Below are positions 35,387-44,278 of a stretch of 44,440 bases of DNA, one piece after another (within the stretch, counting starts at the first letter, position 1; each line of letters opens with the position of its first letter). The translations under genes were made by a program, and so were the position numbers. Location of the stretch: positions 1-44,440 of the forward strand of contig CACXDL010000022.1 in assembly GCA_902766395.1 (NCBI GenBank), read 5' to 3'. The stretch is from an uncultured bacterium. Lineage in GTDB: Bacteria; Cyanobacteriota; Vampirovibrionia; Gastranaerophilales; Gastranaerophilaceae. The notes under the pieces were generated by a model that saw only the letters and a list, made by a program, of their open reading frames with translations, was not told where the DNA came from and did not search any database.

Positions 35387-36339
35387 ATTGTATTAAGAAA
35401 ACAAGCACTGTAATGATTTTCAGAAATTTCTAAAAGAGGGGGAACTTTTTGAGTGCATCTTTCTGTACAAAAATCACAACGGGGATTGAATTTACATCCG
35501 CTGATATTTTGCATTAGTGTTGGGGGTTGCCCTTTAATGGTTGCCAACCGTGATATTTTATCTGATGGAACGGATTTTAGCAGGGCTTTTGAATAAGGGT
35601 GGTTTGGGTTGGCAAAAAATTCAGCTGAATCTGTTTGTTCGATAATTCTGCCTGCGTACATAACAGCAATTTTGTCTGAGTTTTCATTTACAAGAGCTAA
35701 ATCGTGTGTGATAAGTAAAATCGCAGCATTATTATCTTTTTTAATTTGGTTTAAAAGATTCATTATTTGAGCCTGAATAGTAACGTCCAGTGCTGTGGTT
35801 GGTTCATCAGCAATAATAATTTCAGCGTTACAGGCTAATGCCATTGCAATAATAGCTCTTTGCTTCATTCCTCCGGAAAATTCATGAGGGTAATTTTTTA
35901 ATCTATCCTTTGCTGACGGTATCTGAACTGCATCAAATGCTTCTTCTGCCTTTTTTAGTGCTTCTTTCCCATGAAGGTTCTGATGAATTTTTATAACTTC
36001 CAGCAATTGGTCTCCGAGTGTGTATAGAGGATTTAACGAAGTCATAGGATCCTGCGGAATTAGTGCAATTTTTCCTCCTCTGATGTTTTGCATTTCTTGT
36101 TGTGTTTTATCAAGCAGATTTTCATTGTTATAAATGATTTGTCCGCTTGTTATTTTTGCAGTTTTGGGTAAGAGGTTTAAAATGCTCATTGCGCTCATTG
36201 TTTTTCCGCAGCCGGATTCACCCACAAGTGCAAGAGTTTTGCCTGCTTCAAGGTCAAATGTAACGTCAAATAATGCCTGTTTAAATCCTTCTTCGGTATT
36301 AAAACCCAAATTCAGATTTTTTACGGATAAAATGCTCAT
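35383..36339 (-). CDS. OppD/DppD-type ABC transporter ATPase
   Basis: A 318-residue ATPase of peptide/nickel importers. It has Walker A GESGCGKT, Q-loop IPQDPMTSLNP, signature FSGGMKQR, Walker B IIIADEPTTALD and the H-loop His in LLITHDLAL. The C-terminal extension with a Cys-rich GCKFNPRC...C...C motif and PLLEISENHYSACF is typical of OppD/DppD. No permease or binding-protein genes are adjacent, so its partners must be elsewhere. The ATG lies nine bases after a TATAAT with no ribosome site. The stop overlaps that of the convergent MntP-like gene, with no terminator between. Confidence 0.9.
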   Translation of the reverse strand: MSILSVKNLNLGFNTEEGFKQALFDVTFDLEAGKTLALVGESGCGKTMSAMSILNLLPKTAKITSGQIIYNNENLLDKTQQEMQNIRGGKIALIPQDPMTSLNPLYTLGDQLLEVIKIHQNLHGKEALKKAEEAFDAVQIPSAKDRLKNYPHEFSGGMKQRAIIAMALACNAEIIIADEPTTALDVTIQAQIMNLLNQIKKDNNAAILLITHDLALVNENSDKIAVMYAGRIIEQTDSAEFFANPNHPYSKALLKSVPSDKISRLATIKGQPPTLMQNISGCKFNPRCDFCTERCTQKVPPLLEISENHYSACFLNTI

Positions 36340-36348
36340 AGTATACTG

Positions 36349-36377
36349 ATTATATATTTTTTTAATTTTTAAGTAAA
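36349..36377 (-). promoter_or_regulatory. Promoter of the OppD-like gene
   Basis: On the minus strand TTTACT (36372-36377) and TATAAT (36349-36354) are 17 bases apart, and the ATG lies nine bases beyond the -10. The leader would be three bases or fewer. Confidence 0.5.
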
Positions 36378-36489
36378 TAGGTAATAAAGATGAAACTGTT
36401 TCATATTAAAATAATATAAAGGTTTCCTATAAAATTCGGTTTTGTAATATAATAAAGTAAGTTATTGTTATGTAAGAGAGGATATTTTG

Positions 36490-37299
36490 ATGATAGATAA
36501 GACAGCTATAATTGATCCATCGGCTCAAATCGCAGAAGATGCCATAATAGGTCCTTACGTTGTTATAGGGAAAAATGTAAAAATAGGCAGCGGAACGAGA
36601 GTTATTTCAAATGCGCATATTGAATATGCTGAAATTGGCAAAAATTGCACAATTTCGCCTTTTGCGACTATTGGTTCAGAACCGCAAGATTTAGGTTATA
36701 AAGGAGAAGAAACAAAAGTTATTATAGGTGATGAAACCATTATTAAAGAAAATGTTACTATCCACAGAGCAGCTGCTTGCGGCGATTTTACAACAAGAAT
36801 AGGTAATAAATGTTTAATTATGGTCGGAGCACATGTTGCTCACAACTGCGTATTAGAAGATCAGGTTATTTTAGCAAATTTAGTAACACTTGGCGGACAT
36901 GTTCATGTTGAATTCGGAGCTTTTGTCGGCGGCATGAGCGTATTCCATCAAAATATAAGAATTGGTACTATGTCTATTGTTAGTGGATTTTCTGCTTCAA
37001 GACAAGATATTTTACCATATTCAAAAGGTGAAGGACGTCCTCCTGTACCAAGAACTATTAACGTAATTGCTCTTAAACGCAGAGGAGTCGATTTAGAAAC
37101 AAGAACACATCTTAATGAAGCATTTAAACTTTTAATTTCTGAAGATTATAATACTTCTCAGGCAATTGAAAAAATTCACGCTGAAATCCCAACAAATGAA
37201 TATATTGAAAAAATGATTGATTTTATTCAAACCTCTAAACGTGGTGTTTTATTAAAATCTCACAAATCCGGTCATCAATCATTAGAAAGTGAAGAATAA
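36490..37299 (+). CDS. lpxA: UDP-N-acetylglucosamine acyltransferase
   Basis: LpxA makes the first committed intermediate of lipid A by moving an R-3-hydroxyacyl chain from acyl carrier protein to UDP-GlcNAc. The 269-residue protein is a left-handed beta helix built of hexapeptide repeats (IDPSAQIAEDAIIGPYVVIG and others). The catalytic His is in IMVGAHVAHNC and the C-terminal helical part follows RGVD. E. coli LpxA has 262 residues. AGAGAGG precedes the ATG; a TTG directly before is ignored. TATAAT at 36448-36453 may be its -10. The usual partners lpxD, fabZ and lpxB are not adjacent. This gene indicates a lipopolysaccharide outer membrane. Confidence 0.93.
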   Translation: MIDKTAIIDPSAQIAEDAIIGPYVVIGKNVKIGSGTRVISNAHIEYAEIGKNCTISPFATIGSEPQDLGYKGEETKVIIGDETIIKENVTIHRAAACGDFTTRIGNKCLIMVGAHVAHNCVLEDQVILANLVTLGGHVHVEFGAFVGGMSVFHQNIRIGTMSIVSGFSASRQDILPYSKGEGRPPVPRTINVIALKRRGVDLETRTHLNEAFKLLISEDYNTSQAIEKIHAEIPTNEYIEKMIDFIQTSKRGVLLKSHKSGHQSLESEE

Positions 37300-37313
37300 G
37301 CAGAGTTTATAAC

Positions 37314-37345
37314 AAAAAAGAGGAACTTTTAAGTTCCTCTTTTTT
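37314..37345. terminator. Bidirectional terminator
   Basis: AAAAAAGAGGAACT (37314-37327) pairs with AGTTCCTCTTTTTT (37332-37345) across four bases. It serves lpxA and the convergent alcohol dehydrogenase gene. Confidence 0.88.
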
Positions 37346-37360
37346 GTGTTTTTGTATATT

Positions 37361-38560
37361 TTATAAAGATTCTTTATAAATATTTCTTACAAGTTCTTTT
37401 GAATTTCCGCTCGGACCTATATTAATCAAACCGTCAAGAGAAGGTGTTGTAAATGCTAAATCAGTCAATTTATCAACATCACTTTCACTAAAGCCTTCAT
37501 CTTTAAGTTTTTCAGGAACATCAACGGATTTTAACCAGTTATAAACATAATCTGATGCTTTTTGTGCTTCGTCAGGAGTTCCTTTAAGTTCCGGAGCAAT
37601 AGGTGCAAGTATATCAGCAAGTGTTGCCGCTTTATCCTTATAAATTGTTTTGATTACGGCAGGCAATAATATCGCAAGTCCTAACCCATGTGCAAGTTCA
37701 GGTTTTACAGCACTTAACGGATGTTCAAGAGCGTGAGTATAATGCAATAATCCGTTATCAAAACTTACACCGCCCATCATAGCAGCATAAGCCAAGAAAT
37801 ATCTTGCTTCCAAATCGTCAGGATTTGAAATTGCTTTTGGTAAATATCTTGCAACTAATTCTATTACTTGTTTTGCCAGTGAAATAGAATATGGAGAAGC
37901 AACCGCAGATGTTGCTGCTTCTACAACGTGATTAACAGCATCAATTGAAACATATCTCGTTTGCTTTGGAGATAATTTTGTCATCAATTGAGGATCATCT
38001 ATTGCATACATCGGGTAAATACAATCATAAGCGATTGCAGGTTTAAAATTCTTTTCTAAATTCGTAACAACAGCAAAACGGTTAGTTTCTGTTCCTGTAC
38101 CATGTGTAAGATTTATTGAAATAATAGGTGCTGCCTTGTCAGGAGCAAAACGAAATTCATATAAATCTTCTGCAGTTTTATCAGGATATTCAAGTAAAAT
38201 CGCAACTGATTTTCCTGCATCGGTTGGAGAACCGCCTCCAATTGCGATTACTGCTTTTGCTCCAAAATCTTTTGCCATTTTAACAGCATCATTAACATGA
38301 TGTGTATTAGGATTTGGTGTTACCTGATCGTAATTTATATATCCGATACCGTTATCTTTAAGAGCAGTTTCAACAACAGCCCATGCACCGGTTGCTTTAT
38401 ATGCATTTCTACCGGACATTACAATAACTTTATCATAGCCTTTTGATTTAATATCTTTTGCGATTTGATGAATTTTTTGTATTGCACCAACGCCAAAATA
38501 TACTGTCGTACGGGTTCTGATTTCTTTAACTTCGTGGATATTAATATCTTTTTCCCACAT
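37361..38560 (-). CDS. Iron-containing alcohol dehydrogenase
   Basis: A 399-residue NAD(P)H-dependent group III alcohol dehydrogenase that reduces aldehydes to alcohols, or runs in reverse. It has IAIGGGSPTDAGKSVA (NAD-binding loop, near residue 90), DAVNHVVEAATS (metal-binding region, near 200) and LLHYTHALEHPLSAVKPELAHGLGLAILL (further His ligands, near 265-280). The start at 38560 follows AAAGGAG; an upstream ATG in the same frame has none. It is a likely fermentation enzyme and, with the hydrogenases, part of NADH and ferredoxin disposal. It is short of the CoA-linked acetaldehyde dehydrogenase domain of AdhE. Confidence 0.92.
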   Translation of the reverse strand: MWEKDINIHEVKEIRTRTTVYFGVGAIQKIHQIAKDIKSKGYDKVIVMSGRNAYKATGAWAVVETALKDNGIGYINYDQVTPNPNTHHVNDAVKMAKDFGAKAVIAIGGGSPTDAGKSVAILLEYPDKTAEDLYEFRFAPDKAAPIISINLTHGTGTETNRFAVVTNLEKNFKPAIAYDCIYPMYAIDDPQLMTKLSPKQTRYVSIDAVNHVVEAATSAVASPYSISLAKQVIELVARYLPKAISNPDDLEARYFLAYAAMMGGVSFDNGLLHYTHALEHPLSAVKPELAHGLGLAILLPAVIKTIYKDKAATLADILAPIAPELKGTPDEAQKASDYVYNWLKSVDVPEKLKDEGFSESDVDKLTDLAFTTPSLDGLINIGPSGNSKELVRNIYKESL

Positions 38561-38621
38561 AGCTTCTCTCCTTTCATTTAAGAATAAACACAAATTCACT
38601 ATGATTATAGAATAAAAAAAA

Positions 38622-38650
38622 TTGTGTGCAAAAAAAAATATGTGTATAAT
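38622..38650 (+). promoter_or_regulatory. Promoter of the 273-residue hypothetical gene
   Basis: TTGTGT (38622-38627) and TATAAT (38645-38650) are 17 bases apart. The ATG at 38663 is only 12 bases beyond the -10, leaving about six leader bases, too few for a ribosome site. Confidence 0.5.
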
Positions 38651-38662
38651 TAATATGTTTAT

Positions 38663-39484
38663 ATGAAGATATATCCGCTACATACATACAAATATTGTAA
38701 TCTTTCATTTAGAAGTTCTGCGTCTGCGCCAACTCCGCAAGACAGAAAAACACCTGAGATTCCGGAATTTAAGCCTCGTTCGACTTCTCAGGAGTGGTTA
38801 AATAGAGGCATTATTGCCTTATGTGTCGGGTTTTGTGTAAATAATGAGCTCGGTAGAAGTGGATTTTGGATTCCAGATGATATAAAAAGACAGGAAAAAT
38901 TAAAAACAGAGTATTTTGAAGATGTTTCCAAGTTAAAGAATTCAGCTGCAAGAGGGCATCTTTACAGGTTTGGTGATATTGAAAATCCGGAAATTATTTC
39001 TGCTAACAAGATTTTTTATAAATTTAAGTTTAAGTTGGATAACGAAAATGAAATTGATCTTAAACTTTATTTAAATTCAAGAGAAGAAAATGTAATTCGA
39101 GGATTCTTGGGAAAAAATCGCCAAACAGGCATGAGTTTTAAGGCTTTTTTTGATGAAAAAAATCCGGAAAATTTCAAAATCGTTTTTAGGTCTCCCGATA
39201 GTAAATCCTTAATAATGGGTAGAAAATCTGATGGTTCCTTATATAAGATAGAAAATGGTAAAAAGGTAGTTATAAATCGTGAAAATGTAAAAAAATACGA
39301 GCAATATTTAAAGGATATTGATGCAGAAAATGATTTGTCATTTTTCTCTAATAAAAATGATTTGTGGCGAAAATTGCAAATTATTTTTACGATAATACTT
39401 TTGTTAAACGAAATGGCATACGAAAGTTTAAAGAAAAACTATATAAAGCAAAATCAAAAAGAAAAAGAAAAAGAAAATAAGTAA
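38663..39484 (+). CDS. Hypothetical membrane protein with LSFRS N-terminal motif
   Basis: A 273-residue protein of unknown family. The N terminus MKIYPLHTYKYCNLSFRSSA is followed by a Pro-rich linker and a hydrophobic segment (about residues 47-60, GIIALCVGFCV). A soluble domain with alternating short strands follows (about 75-225, for example IFYKFKFKLDNENEIDLKLYL). A second hydrophobic helix (about 235-252) and a Lys/Glu-rich tail end the protein. No signal peptide is obvious. The short LSFRS motif resembles ISFKS and FNFKS near the start of two other proteins here. Codon use matches neighbours. Confidence 0.68.
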   Translation: MKIYPLHTYKYCNLSFRSSASAPTPQDRKTPEIPEFKPRSTSQEWLNRGIIALCVGFCVNNELGRSGFWIPDDIKRQEKLKTEYFEDVSKLKNSAARGHLYRFGDIENPEIISANKIFYKFKFKLDNENEIDLKLYLNSREENVIRGFLGKNRQTGMSFKAFFDEKNPENFKIVFRSPDSKSLIMGRKSDGSLYKIENGKKVVINRENVKKYEQYLKDIDAENDLSFFSNKNDLWRKLQIIFTIILLLNEMAYESLKKNYIKQNQKEKEKENK

Positions 39485-39564
39485 TTATATGAACTTTGTA
39501 AAAAATAATTTTTAAGTGTTTAAATACCCTGATGTTTATAATATAATTTTGTCAGAGGTATACT

Positions 39565-40884
39565 TTGAAACATTCAAAACTGACATTGATGATATTTGCT
39601 GCTCTTTTGGCAGGTATAATTTTCGGACATTTTGCACCTGTATTGGCTGTAAAGATGAAAGTTTTTGCCGTAATCTTTTTGCGAATGGTTAAAATGATTA
39701 TTGCCCCTTTGCTTTTTGCAACTTTGGTAAAAGGTTTGGCAAGTCACGGGGATGTAAGAAAACTTGGTAAAATAGGTTTAAAAACTATTATATATTTTGA
39801 AATAGTTACAACTCTTGCTTTAATCATAGGTCTGGCTATGGGAAATATATTTAATCCTGGTCACGGTTTTGGTGCAATCAGCGCAAATCCCTCATTAATG
39901 AAAGAAGCCGGTTTAATGGCTGTTACAGCACCAAGTACTTCTGTTTCAGAGATGGTGTTTAATATTTTCCCAACAAGTATTGTTGAAGCAATGGCAGATG
40001 GGAATTTGCTGCAAATAGTTGTGTTTTCAATATTTTTTGCTATTGCAATATGTGCTGTTGGGGAAAAAGCAAAACCTGTTATGGCATTATTAGATTCTGT
40101 TTCTCAAATAATGTTTAAATTCACTGAGTATGTTATGTATTTTGCTCCATTGGGTATTTTCGGTGCAATAGCTGCTACGGTTGGCTTCAATGGTTTATCT
40201 GTATTGAAAAATTATGCAAAAATAATTTTTTCATTATACACAGCACTTGCAGTTTTTGTATTGCTGGTTTTATTTATCGCGTGTAAGTATGCAAGAATAT
40301 CTTTGAGAAATTTATTAAAAGTCATTCAGGAACCTGCAATATTGGCATTTACGACTGCGAGTTCAGAGGCGGCTTTTCCTAAGGCGATTGCTCTTATGGA
40401 AAGATTTGGTGTCCCTCAAAATATTGTGAGTTTTGTTATGCCGACAGGTTATACTTTTAATCTCGACGGGAGTACATTATACTTGGCAATGGCAGTTATT
40501 TTCTGCTCTCAAATTTGTGGAATAGATTTATCATTGAATCAGCAAATTGTTATGATGCTTGCCCTAATGTTAACGAGTAAGGGTATTGCCGGTGTTCCGA
40601 GAGTTTCTTTAATAGTTTTGGCAGGAACTTTGGCGAGTTTCAATATTCCGCTCGTTGGGGTTGCTATTCTGTTAGGTATTGATCAGATTTTAGATATGGG
40701 AAGAACTACAGTAAATTTGGTAGGGAATTGTGTTGCAACTGTCGTAATCGCAAGATGGGAAAATGCATTTGATTATGATAAAATGAATGCATTCATAAAA
40801 GAATTTGATGAAGAGGGTAAAAATATGTTAAAATTTTCAGGCCCTCAAAAGGTAGAAGTAATTGAAAAAATAGAGGATAAATAA
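39565..40884 (+). CDS. Dicarboxylate/amino acid:cation symporter (DAACS)
   Basis: A 439-residue member of the GltP/GltT/DctA family, which imports glutamate, aspartate or C4-dicarboxylates with Na+ or H+. The HP1 serine-rich loop is FTTASSEAAFPKAI (near residue 260). The unwound helix TM7 is MPTGYTFNLDGSTLYLAMAV (near 295). HP2 has SKGIAGVPRVSLIVLAGTL (near 335), and the last core helix has LGIDQILDMGRTTVNLVGNCVATVV. The start is TTG, with AGAGG six bases upstream. The stop is followed immediately by the ileS ATG, so the two form an operon. Confidence 0.92.
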   Translation: MKHSKLTLMIFAALLAGIIFGHFAPVLAVKMKVFAVIFLRMVKMIIAPLLFATLVKGLASHGDVRKLGKIGLKTIIYFEIVTTLALIIGLAMGNIFNPGHGFGAISANPSLMKEAGLMAVTAPSTSVSEMVFNIFPTSIVEAMADGNLLQIVVFSIFFAIAICAVGEKAKPVMALLDSVSQIMFKFTEYVMYFAPLGIFGAIAATVGFNGLSVLKNYAKIIFSLYTALAVFVLLVLFIACKYARISLRNLLKVIQEPAILAFTTASSEAAFPKAIALMERFGVPQNIVSFVMPTGYTFNLDGSTLYLAMAVIFCSQICGIDLSLNQQIVMMLALMLTSKGIAGVPRVSLIVLAGTLASFNIPLVGVAILLGIDQILDMGRTTVNLVGNCVATVVIARWENAFDYDKMNAFIKEFDEEGKNMLKFSGPQKVEVIEKIEDK

Positions 40885-43707
40885 ATGACTGAAACGACTC
40901 AAAAACAGTATAAAGATACATTAAATTTGCCCCAGACAACTTTATCAATGAGGGCAAATGCGACTCAAAGAGAACCGGAAATACAAAAATTTTGGGAAGA
41001 TAATAAGATTTATGAAAAATTAACTACCGGTCGTGACAAATCAAATTCTTTTGTTTTACATGACGGGCCTCCATATTTAAGTTCTGAAAAGATTCACGTG
41101 GGTACTGCTTTAAATAAAATATTGAAAGATATTATTATAAAATATAAAACAATGAACGGTTTTTATGCTCCATATGTTCCCGGTTATGATGCCCATGGCT
41201 TGCCTATTGAAAATGCCGTTGTAAAAACATTAAAAGGCGGCCGCCATTCTATAACAGAAGGGGAACTCAGAGCAAAATGCCGTGAATATGCCCTTAAGAG
41301 TTTGAAAGGACAGGAAAAAGCATTTAGAGGTTTAGGTGTTTTAGGGAATTGGGAAAATCCTTATTTGACTATTAAGCCCGAATATGAAGCTGAGCAGGTT
41401 CGTGTATTTGGCGAAATGTATAAAAAAGGTTATATTGAAAAAGGTTTAAAACCGGTATATTGGTGTGCTTCTTGCGAAACCGCATTAGCAGAAGCAGAAG
41501 TTGAATATGCCGATATTTCATCTAAATCAATATATGTCAGATTTGAATTTGACAAACCGTCTTATGAAAAAGTTCAAAATATTGTTGATTTGGGTGGCAG
41601 AAAAATATTTGCCATAATTTGGACAACTACCCCTTGGACAATCCCTTCAAACGTAGCTATATCAATGCACCCAAGATTTGAATATACAATTTTTGACTAC
41701 AAAGGTGATGCTTATGTTGTTGCAACCGACTTGCTAGGAGCATTTTTATCTGATGTCGGTTGGGAAGAAAATGATATCAAAATTCTTGGTACAGCAGTCG
41801 GACAGGACTTTGAATTATTAGAAGTTAAACACCCATTAATAGACAGAAACTCAAAAATAATTTTAGGGGAACACGTTACATTAGATGCCGGAACAGGTTT
41901 GGTTCACACCGCACCAGGGCATGGTTTGGAAGATTATGAAGTCGGATGCAAATACGGTATCGAAGTTCTTTCGCCTTTAGACAGCAAGGGCTGCTGGACT
42001 GAAGAAGGAAGAATTCCTGAATTGGTAGGAGTTCCTTATTATAAGGGTAATGACATGGTTATTGATATGCTTGAAAATTCCAAAGCATTAGTTTATCAAA
42101 ATGAAATAAGTCATTCATATCCTCATTGCTGGAGATGTAAACACCCGGTAATATATCGTGCAACTCCTCAATGGTTTGTAAAAGTTGATAAATTCAGACA
42201 ACAGGCTATGGATGCCATTCATAATGTAAAATGGATTCCTGCAAGCGGAGAAAGCCGTATCGGGAACATGGTTGCAGGTCGTACAGATTGGTGTATCTCT
42301 CGTCAAAGAGCGTGGGGAGTTCCAATTCCGATTTTCTATTGCGAAGATTGCGGTGAAGTTATTTGCAACGATGAGACAATTGAAAATGTTGCTAAAATGT
42401 TTGAAAAAGAAAGCTCTGATGCATGGGTAAACCATAGTGCAGAAGAACTTTTGCCGCAAGGATTTAAATGTCCTAAATGTGGTAAAACTCACTTCAAAAA
42501 AGAACGTGACATTATGGACGTTTGGTTTGATAGTGGAGTATCTTGGAAAGCAGTTGTTGAAAAACGTTCAGAAGAACTTGGTCATACACCAGTTGATTTA
42601 TACCTAGAAGGTTCTGACCAACACAGAGGTTGGTTCCAATCATCACTATTAACATCAATTGCAACGCAAGAAAAAGCACCTTATAAAGGTGTTCTAACTC
42701 ACGGTTTCGTATTTGGTGAAGATGGTAGAAAGATGTCTAAATCACTTGGTAACTACATTAGACCAGATGATATTATTAAAAACTATGGTGCAGATATTCT
42801 TAGATTATGGGCAGCATCTGTTGATTACAGAAACGATATAAAAATAGGTAACAATATTGTTGGTCAACTTGCTGAAATCTTTAAGAAAACTCGTAACACA
42901 GCAAGATTCTTGATGGGTAACATCTTTGATTTTAATCCACAAGAAGACTACGTATGCTACGATGATTTAAAACTTATTGATAAATTTGCACTACATAAAT
43001 TAAATAAACTTGTTGCAGAAGTAACTGAAGCATTTGAAAATTATGAATTTTATAAATATTTCCAATGTCTACAAAACTTTGCAGCAGTAGATTTAAGTTC
43101 TTTCTATCTTGATATTGTAAAAGATAGATTATACACAGCAGGCAAAAAATCATTATCAAGAAGAGCGTGTCAAACAGTATTGTATGAAACATTACAAACA
43201 CTTGTTAGAATACTTGCACCTGTAATGCCACACCAAGCAGAAGATATTTGGCAAAATATGCCAGATATGCACAAAAATGGTTTAATAAGTGTTCTTCTAA
43301 CAAATTGGCCAACAATCCACTCTACTTGGACTAACGAAGCACTTGAAAAAGACTTCTCTAAAATTTTAGAAACAAGAGAAGTTGTAACACGTGCGATTGA
43401 ACCACTTAGAGCAGAAAAGAAAGTTGGTAGTTCTCTTGAAGTTGCAGTATTTGTAAAATCTGAAAACAATTCAGATATACTAAAAGCAAACCAAGATGAT
43501 TTATGTGATATATTCATTACGTCTCAAGCATACATAACAGAAGAAAAACCTAACAATATTCTTAATGAATATTCAGAAGAAGGTTACACAGTTTGGGTAA
43601 CAAAAGCAGAAGGTGAAAAATGCGAAAGATGTTGGAAATATAGAAAACTTGGTGAACATCAAGGTTATGAAACAATATGTTCAGATTGCTACGATGCAAT
43701 TCAATAA
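40885..43707 (+). CDS. ileS: Isoleucine--tRNA ligase
   Basis: A 940-residue class I synthetase that charges tRNA-Ile. The KMSKS loop is DGRKMSKSLGN (616-620). The ATP-binding HIGH motif is altered: the usual H-x-G-H is HVGT (residues 71-74) in GPPYLSSEKIHVGTALNK, with Thr for the second His. The CP1 editing domain (about 180-400, TTPWTIPSN) and the C-terminal zinc ligands CERC...CSDC near residue 920 are present. The first 1.6 kb uses mixed Pro and Leu codons and the last 1.1 kb strongly favours CCA and CTN, a switch near 42,500. The ATG follows directly on the symporter stop. Confidence 0.95.
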   Translation: MTETTQKQYKDTLNLPQTTLSMRANATQREPEIQKFWEDNKIYEKLTTGRDKSNSFVLHDGPPYLSSEKIHVGTALNKILKDIIIKYKTMNGFYAPYVPGYDAHGLPIENAVVKTLKGGRHSITEGELRAKCREYALKSLKGQEKAFRGLGVLGNWENPYLTIKPEYEAEQVRVFGEMYKKGYIEKGLKPVYWCASCETALAEAEVEYADISSKSIYVRFEFDKPSYEKVQNIVDLGGRKIFAIIWTTTPWTIPSNVAISMHPRFEYTIFDYKGDAYVVATDLLGAFLSDVGWEENDIKILGTAVGQDFELLEVKHPLIDRNSKIILGEHVTLDAGTGLVHTAPGHGLEDYEVGCKYGIEVLSPLDSKGCWTEEGRIPELVGVPYYKGNDMVIDMLENSKALVYQNEISHSYPHCWRCKHPVIYRATPQWFVKVDKFRQQAMDAIHNVKWIPASGESRIGNMVAGRTDWCISRQRAWGVPIPIFYCEDCGEVICNDETIENVAKMFEKESSDAWVNHSAEELLPQGFKCPKCGKTHFKKERDIMDVWFDSGVSWKAVVEKRSEELGHTPVDLYLEGSDQHRGWFQSSLLTSIATQEKAPYKGVLTHGFVFGEDGRKMSKSLGNYIRPDDIIKNYGADILRLWAASVDYRNDIKIGNNIVGQLAEIFKKTRNTARFLMGNIFDFNPQEDYVCYDDLKLIDKFALHKLNKLVAEVTEAFENYEFYKYFQCLQNFAAVDLSSFYLDIVKDRLYTAGKKSLSRRACQTVLYETLQTLVRILAPVMPHQAEDIWQNMPDMHKNGLISVLLTNWPTIHSTWTNEALEKDFSKILETREVVTRAIEPLRAEKKVGSSLEVAVFVKSENNSDILKANQDDLCDIFITSQAYITEEKPNNILNEYSEEGYTVWVTKAEGEKCERCWKYRKLGEHQGYETICSDCYDAIQ

Positions 43708-43714
43708 AAATAAA

Positions 43715-43746
43715 AAAAAGGGTTGGTTACAATACCAACCCTTTTT
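43715..43746. terminator. Terminator of ileS
   Basis: AAAAAGGGTTGG (43715-43726) pairs with CCAACCCTTTTT (43735-43746). It can end ileS and the convergent lipoprotein gene. Confidence 0.88.
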
Positions 43747-43763
43747 ATCAACCAATTTAATTT

Positions 43764-44255
43764 TTATTTAACACTTTTAGGATTTACTACACCATAATAA
43801 TTTACAGGTACAAAATATTTTGTTTCTGATTTATTGGTGTACACTTTATTTTGCATAACACCAGCCATCTCTGATGAAATATATCTAGGCTCAACAACAT
43901 CTTCCATACGCAATCTATACCCCATCTTACCATCATATCTCATACCAAAACTATAAACTGGTCTTGTATCAACAACAACGTTATAATTTGTACTTCTTGC
44001 ATTTTTATCCAGATAATCTACTAATTCTTTTTTATCATTTAATAATTTATTAGAGATTTCTAAAGTATCTGTTTTAATTCTATCTGCGAATGTAGTATCA
44101 ACATCATTTAATGATGATTTTGTAAAAGAATCCACACGTTCAATAATTGGATATTTTGAAGCATCAGAAATTCTATGAATAGGTTCACGCTTGCAAGATG
44201 ATGTTGATAAAGCGACAGTACCCGCCATAACCTTTGTTAATAAACTTTTATTCAT
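43764..44255 (-). CDS. Putative lipoprotein, unknown function
   Basis: A 163-residue protein with an N-terminal export signal ending VALSTSSC, a weak lipobox with Cys21 as lipid site. After it come a Ser/Asp-rich region and a C-terminal domain with conserved aromatic patterns (RPVYSFGMRYDGKMGYRLRM). The last 24 residues, MQNKVYTNKSETKYFVP.., repeat in the partial gene to the right. AGAGGG lies ten bases before the ATG. Codon use fits the 3' part of ileS rather than the rest of the window. I do not recognise the family. Confidence 0.65.
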   Translation of the reverse strand: MNKSLLTKVMAGTVALSTSSCKREPIHRISDASKYPIIERVDSFTKSSLNDVDTTFADRIKTDTLEISNKLLNDKKELVDYLDKNARSTNYNVVVDTRPVYSFGMRYDGKMGYRLRMEDVVEPRYISSEMAGVMQNKVYTNKSETKYFVPVNYYGVVNPKSVK

Positions 44256-44278
44256 TATAATACCCTCTACAAATTTAT

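Noticed and set aside
40800-40884. T-box leader before ileS
   Set aside because: ileS starts directly after the symporter stop codon and there is no leader to hold a T-box.
42115-42492. 125-residue open frame opposite ileS
   Set aside because: Shadow of ileS, whose motifs cover the same region.
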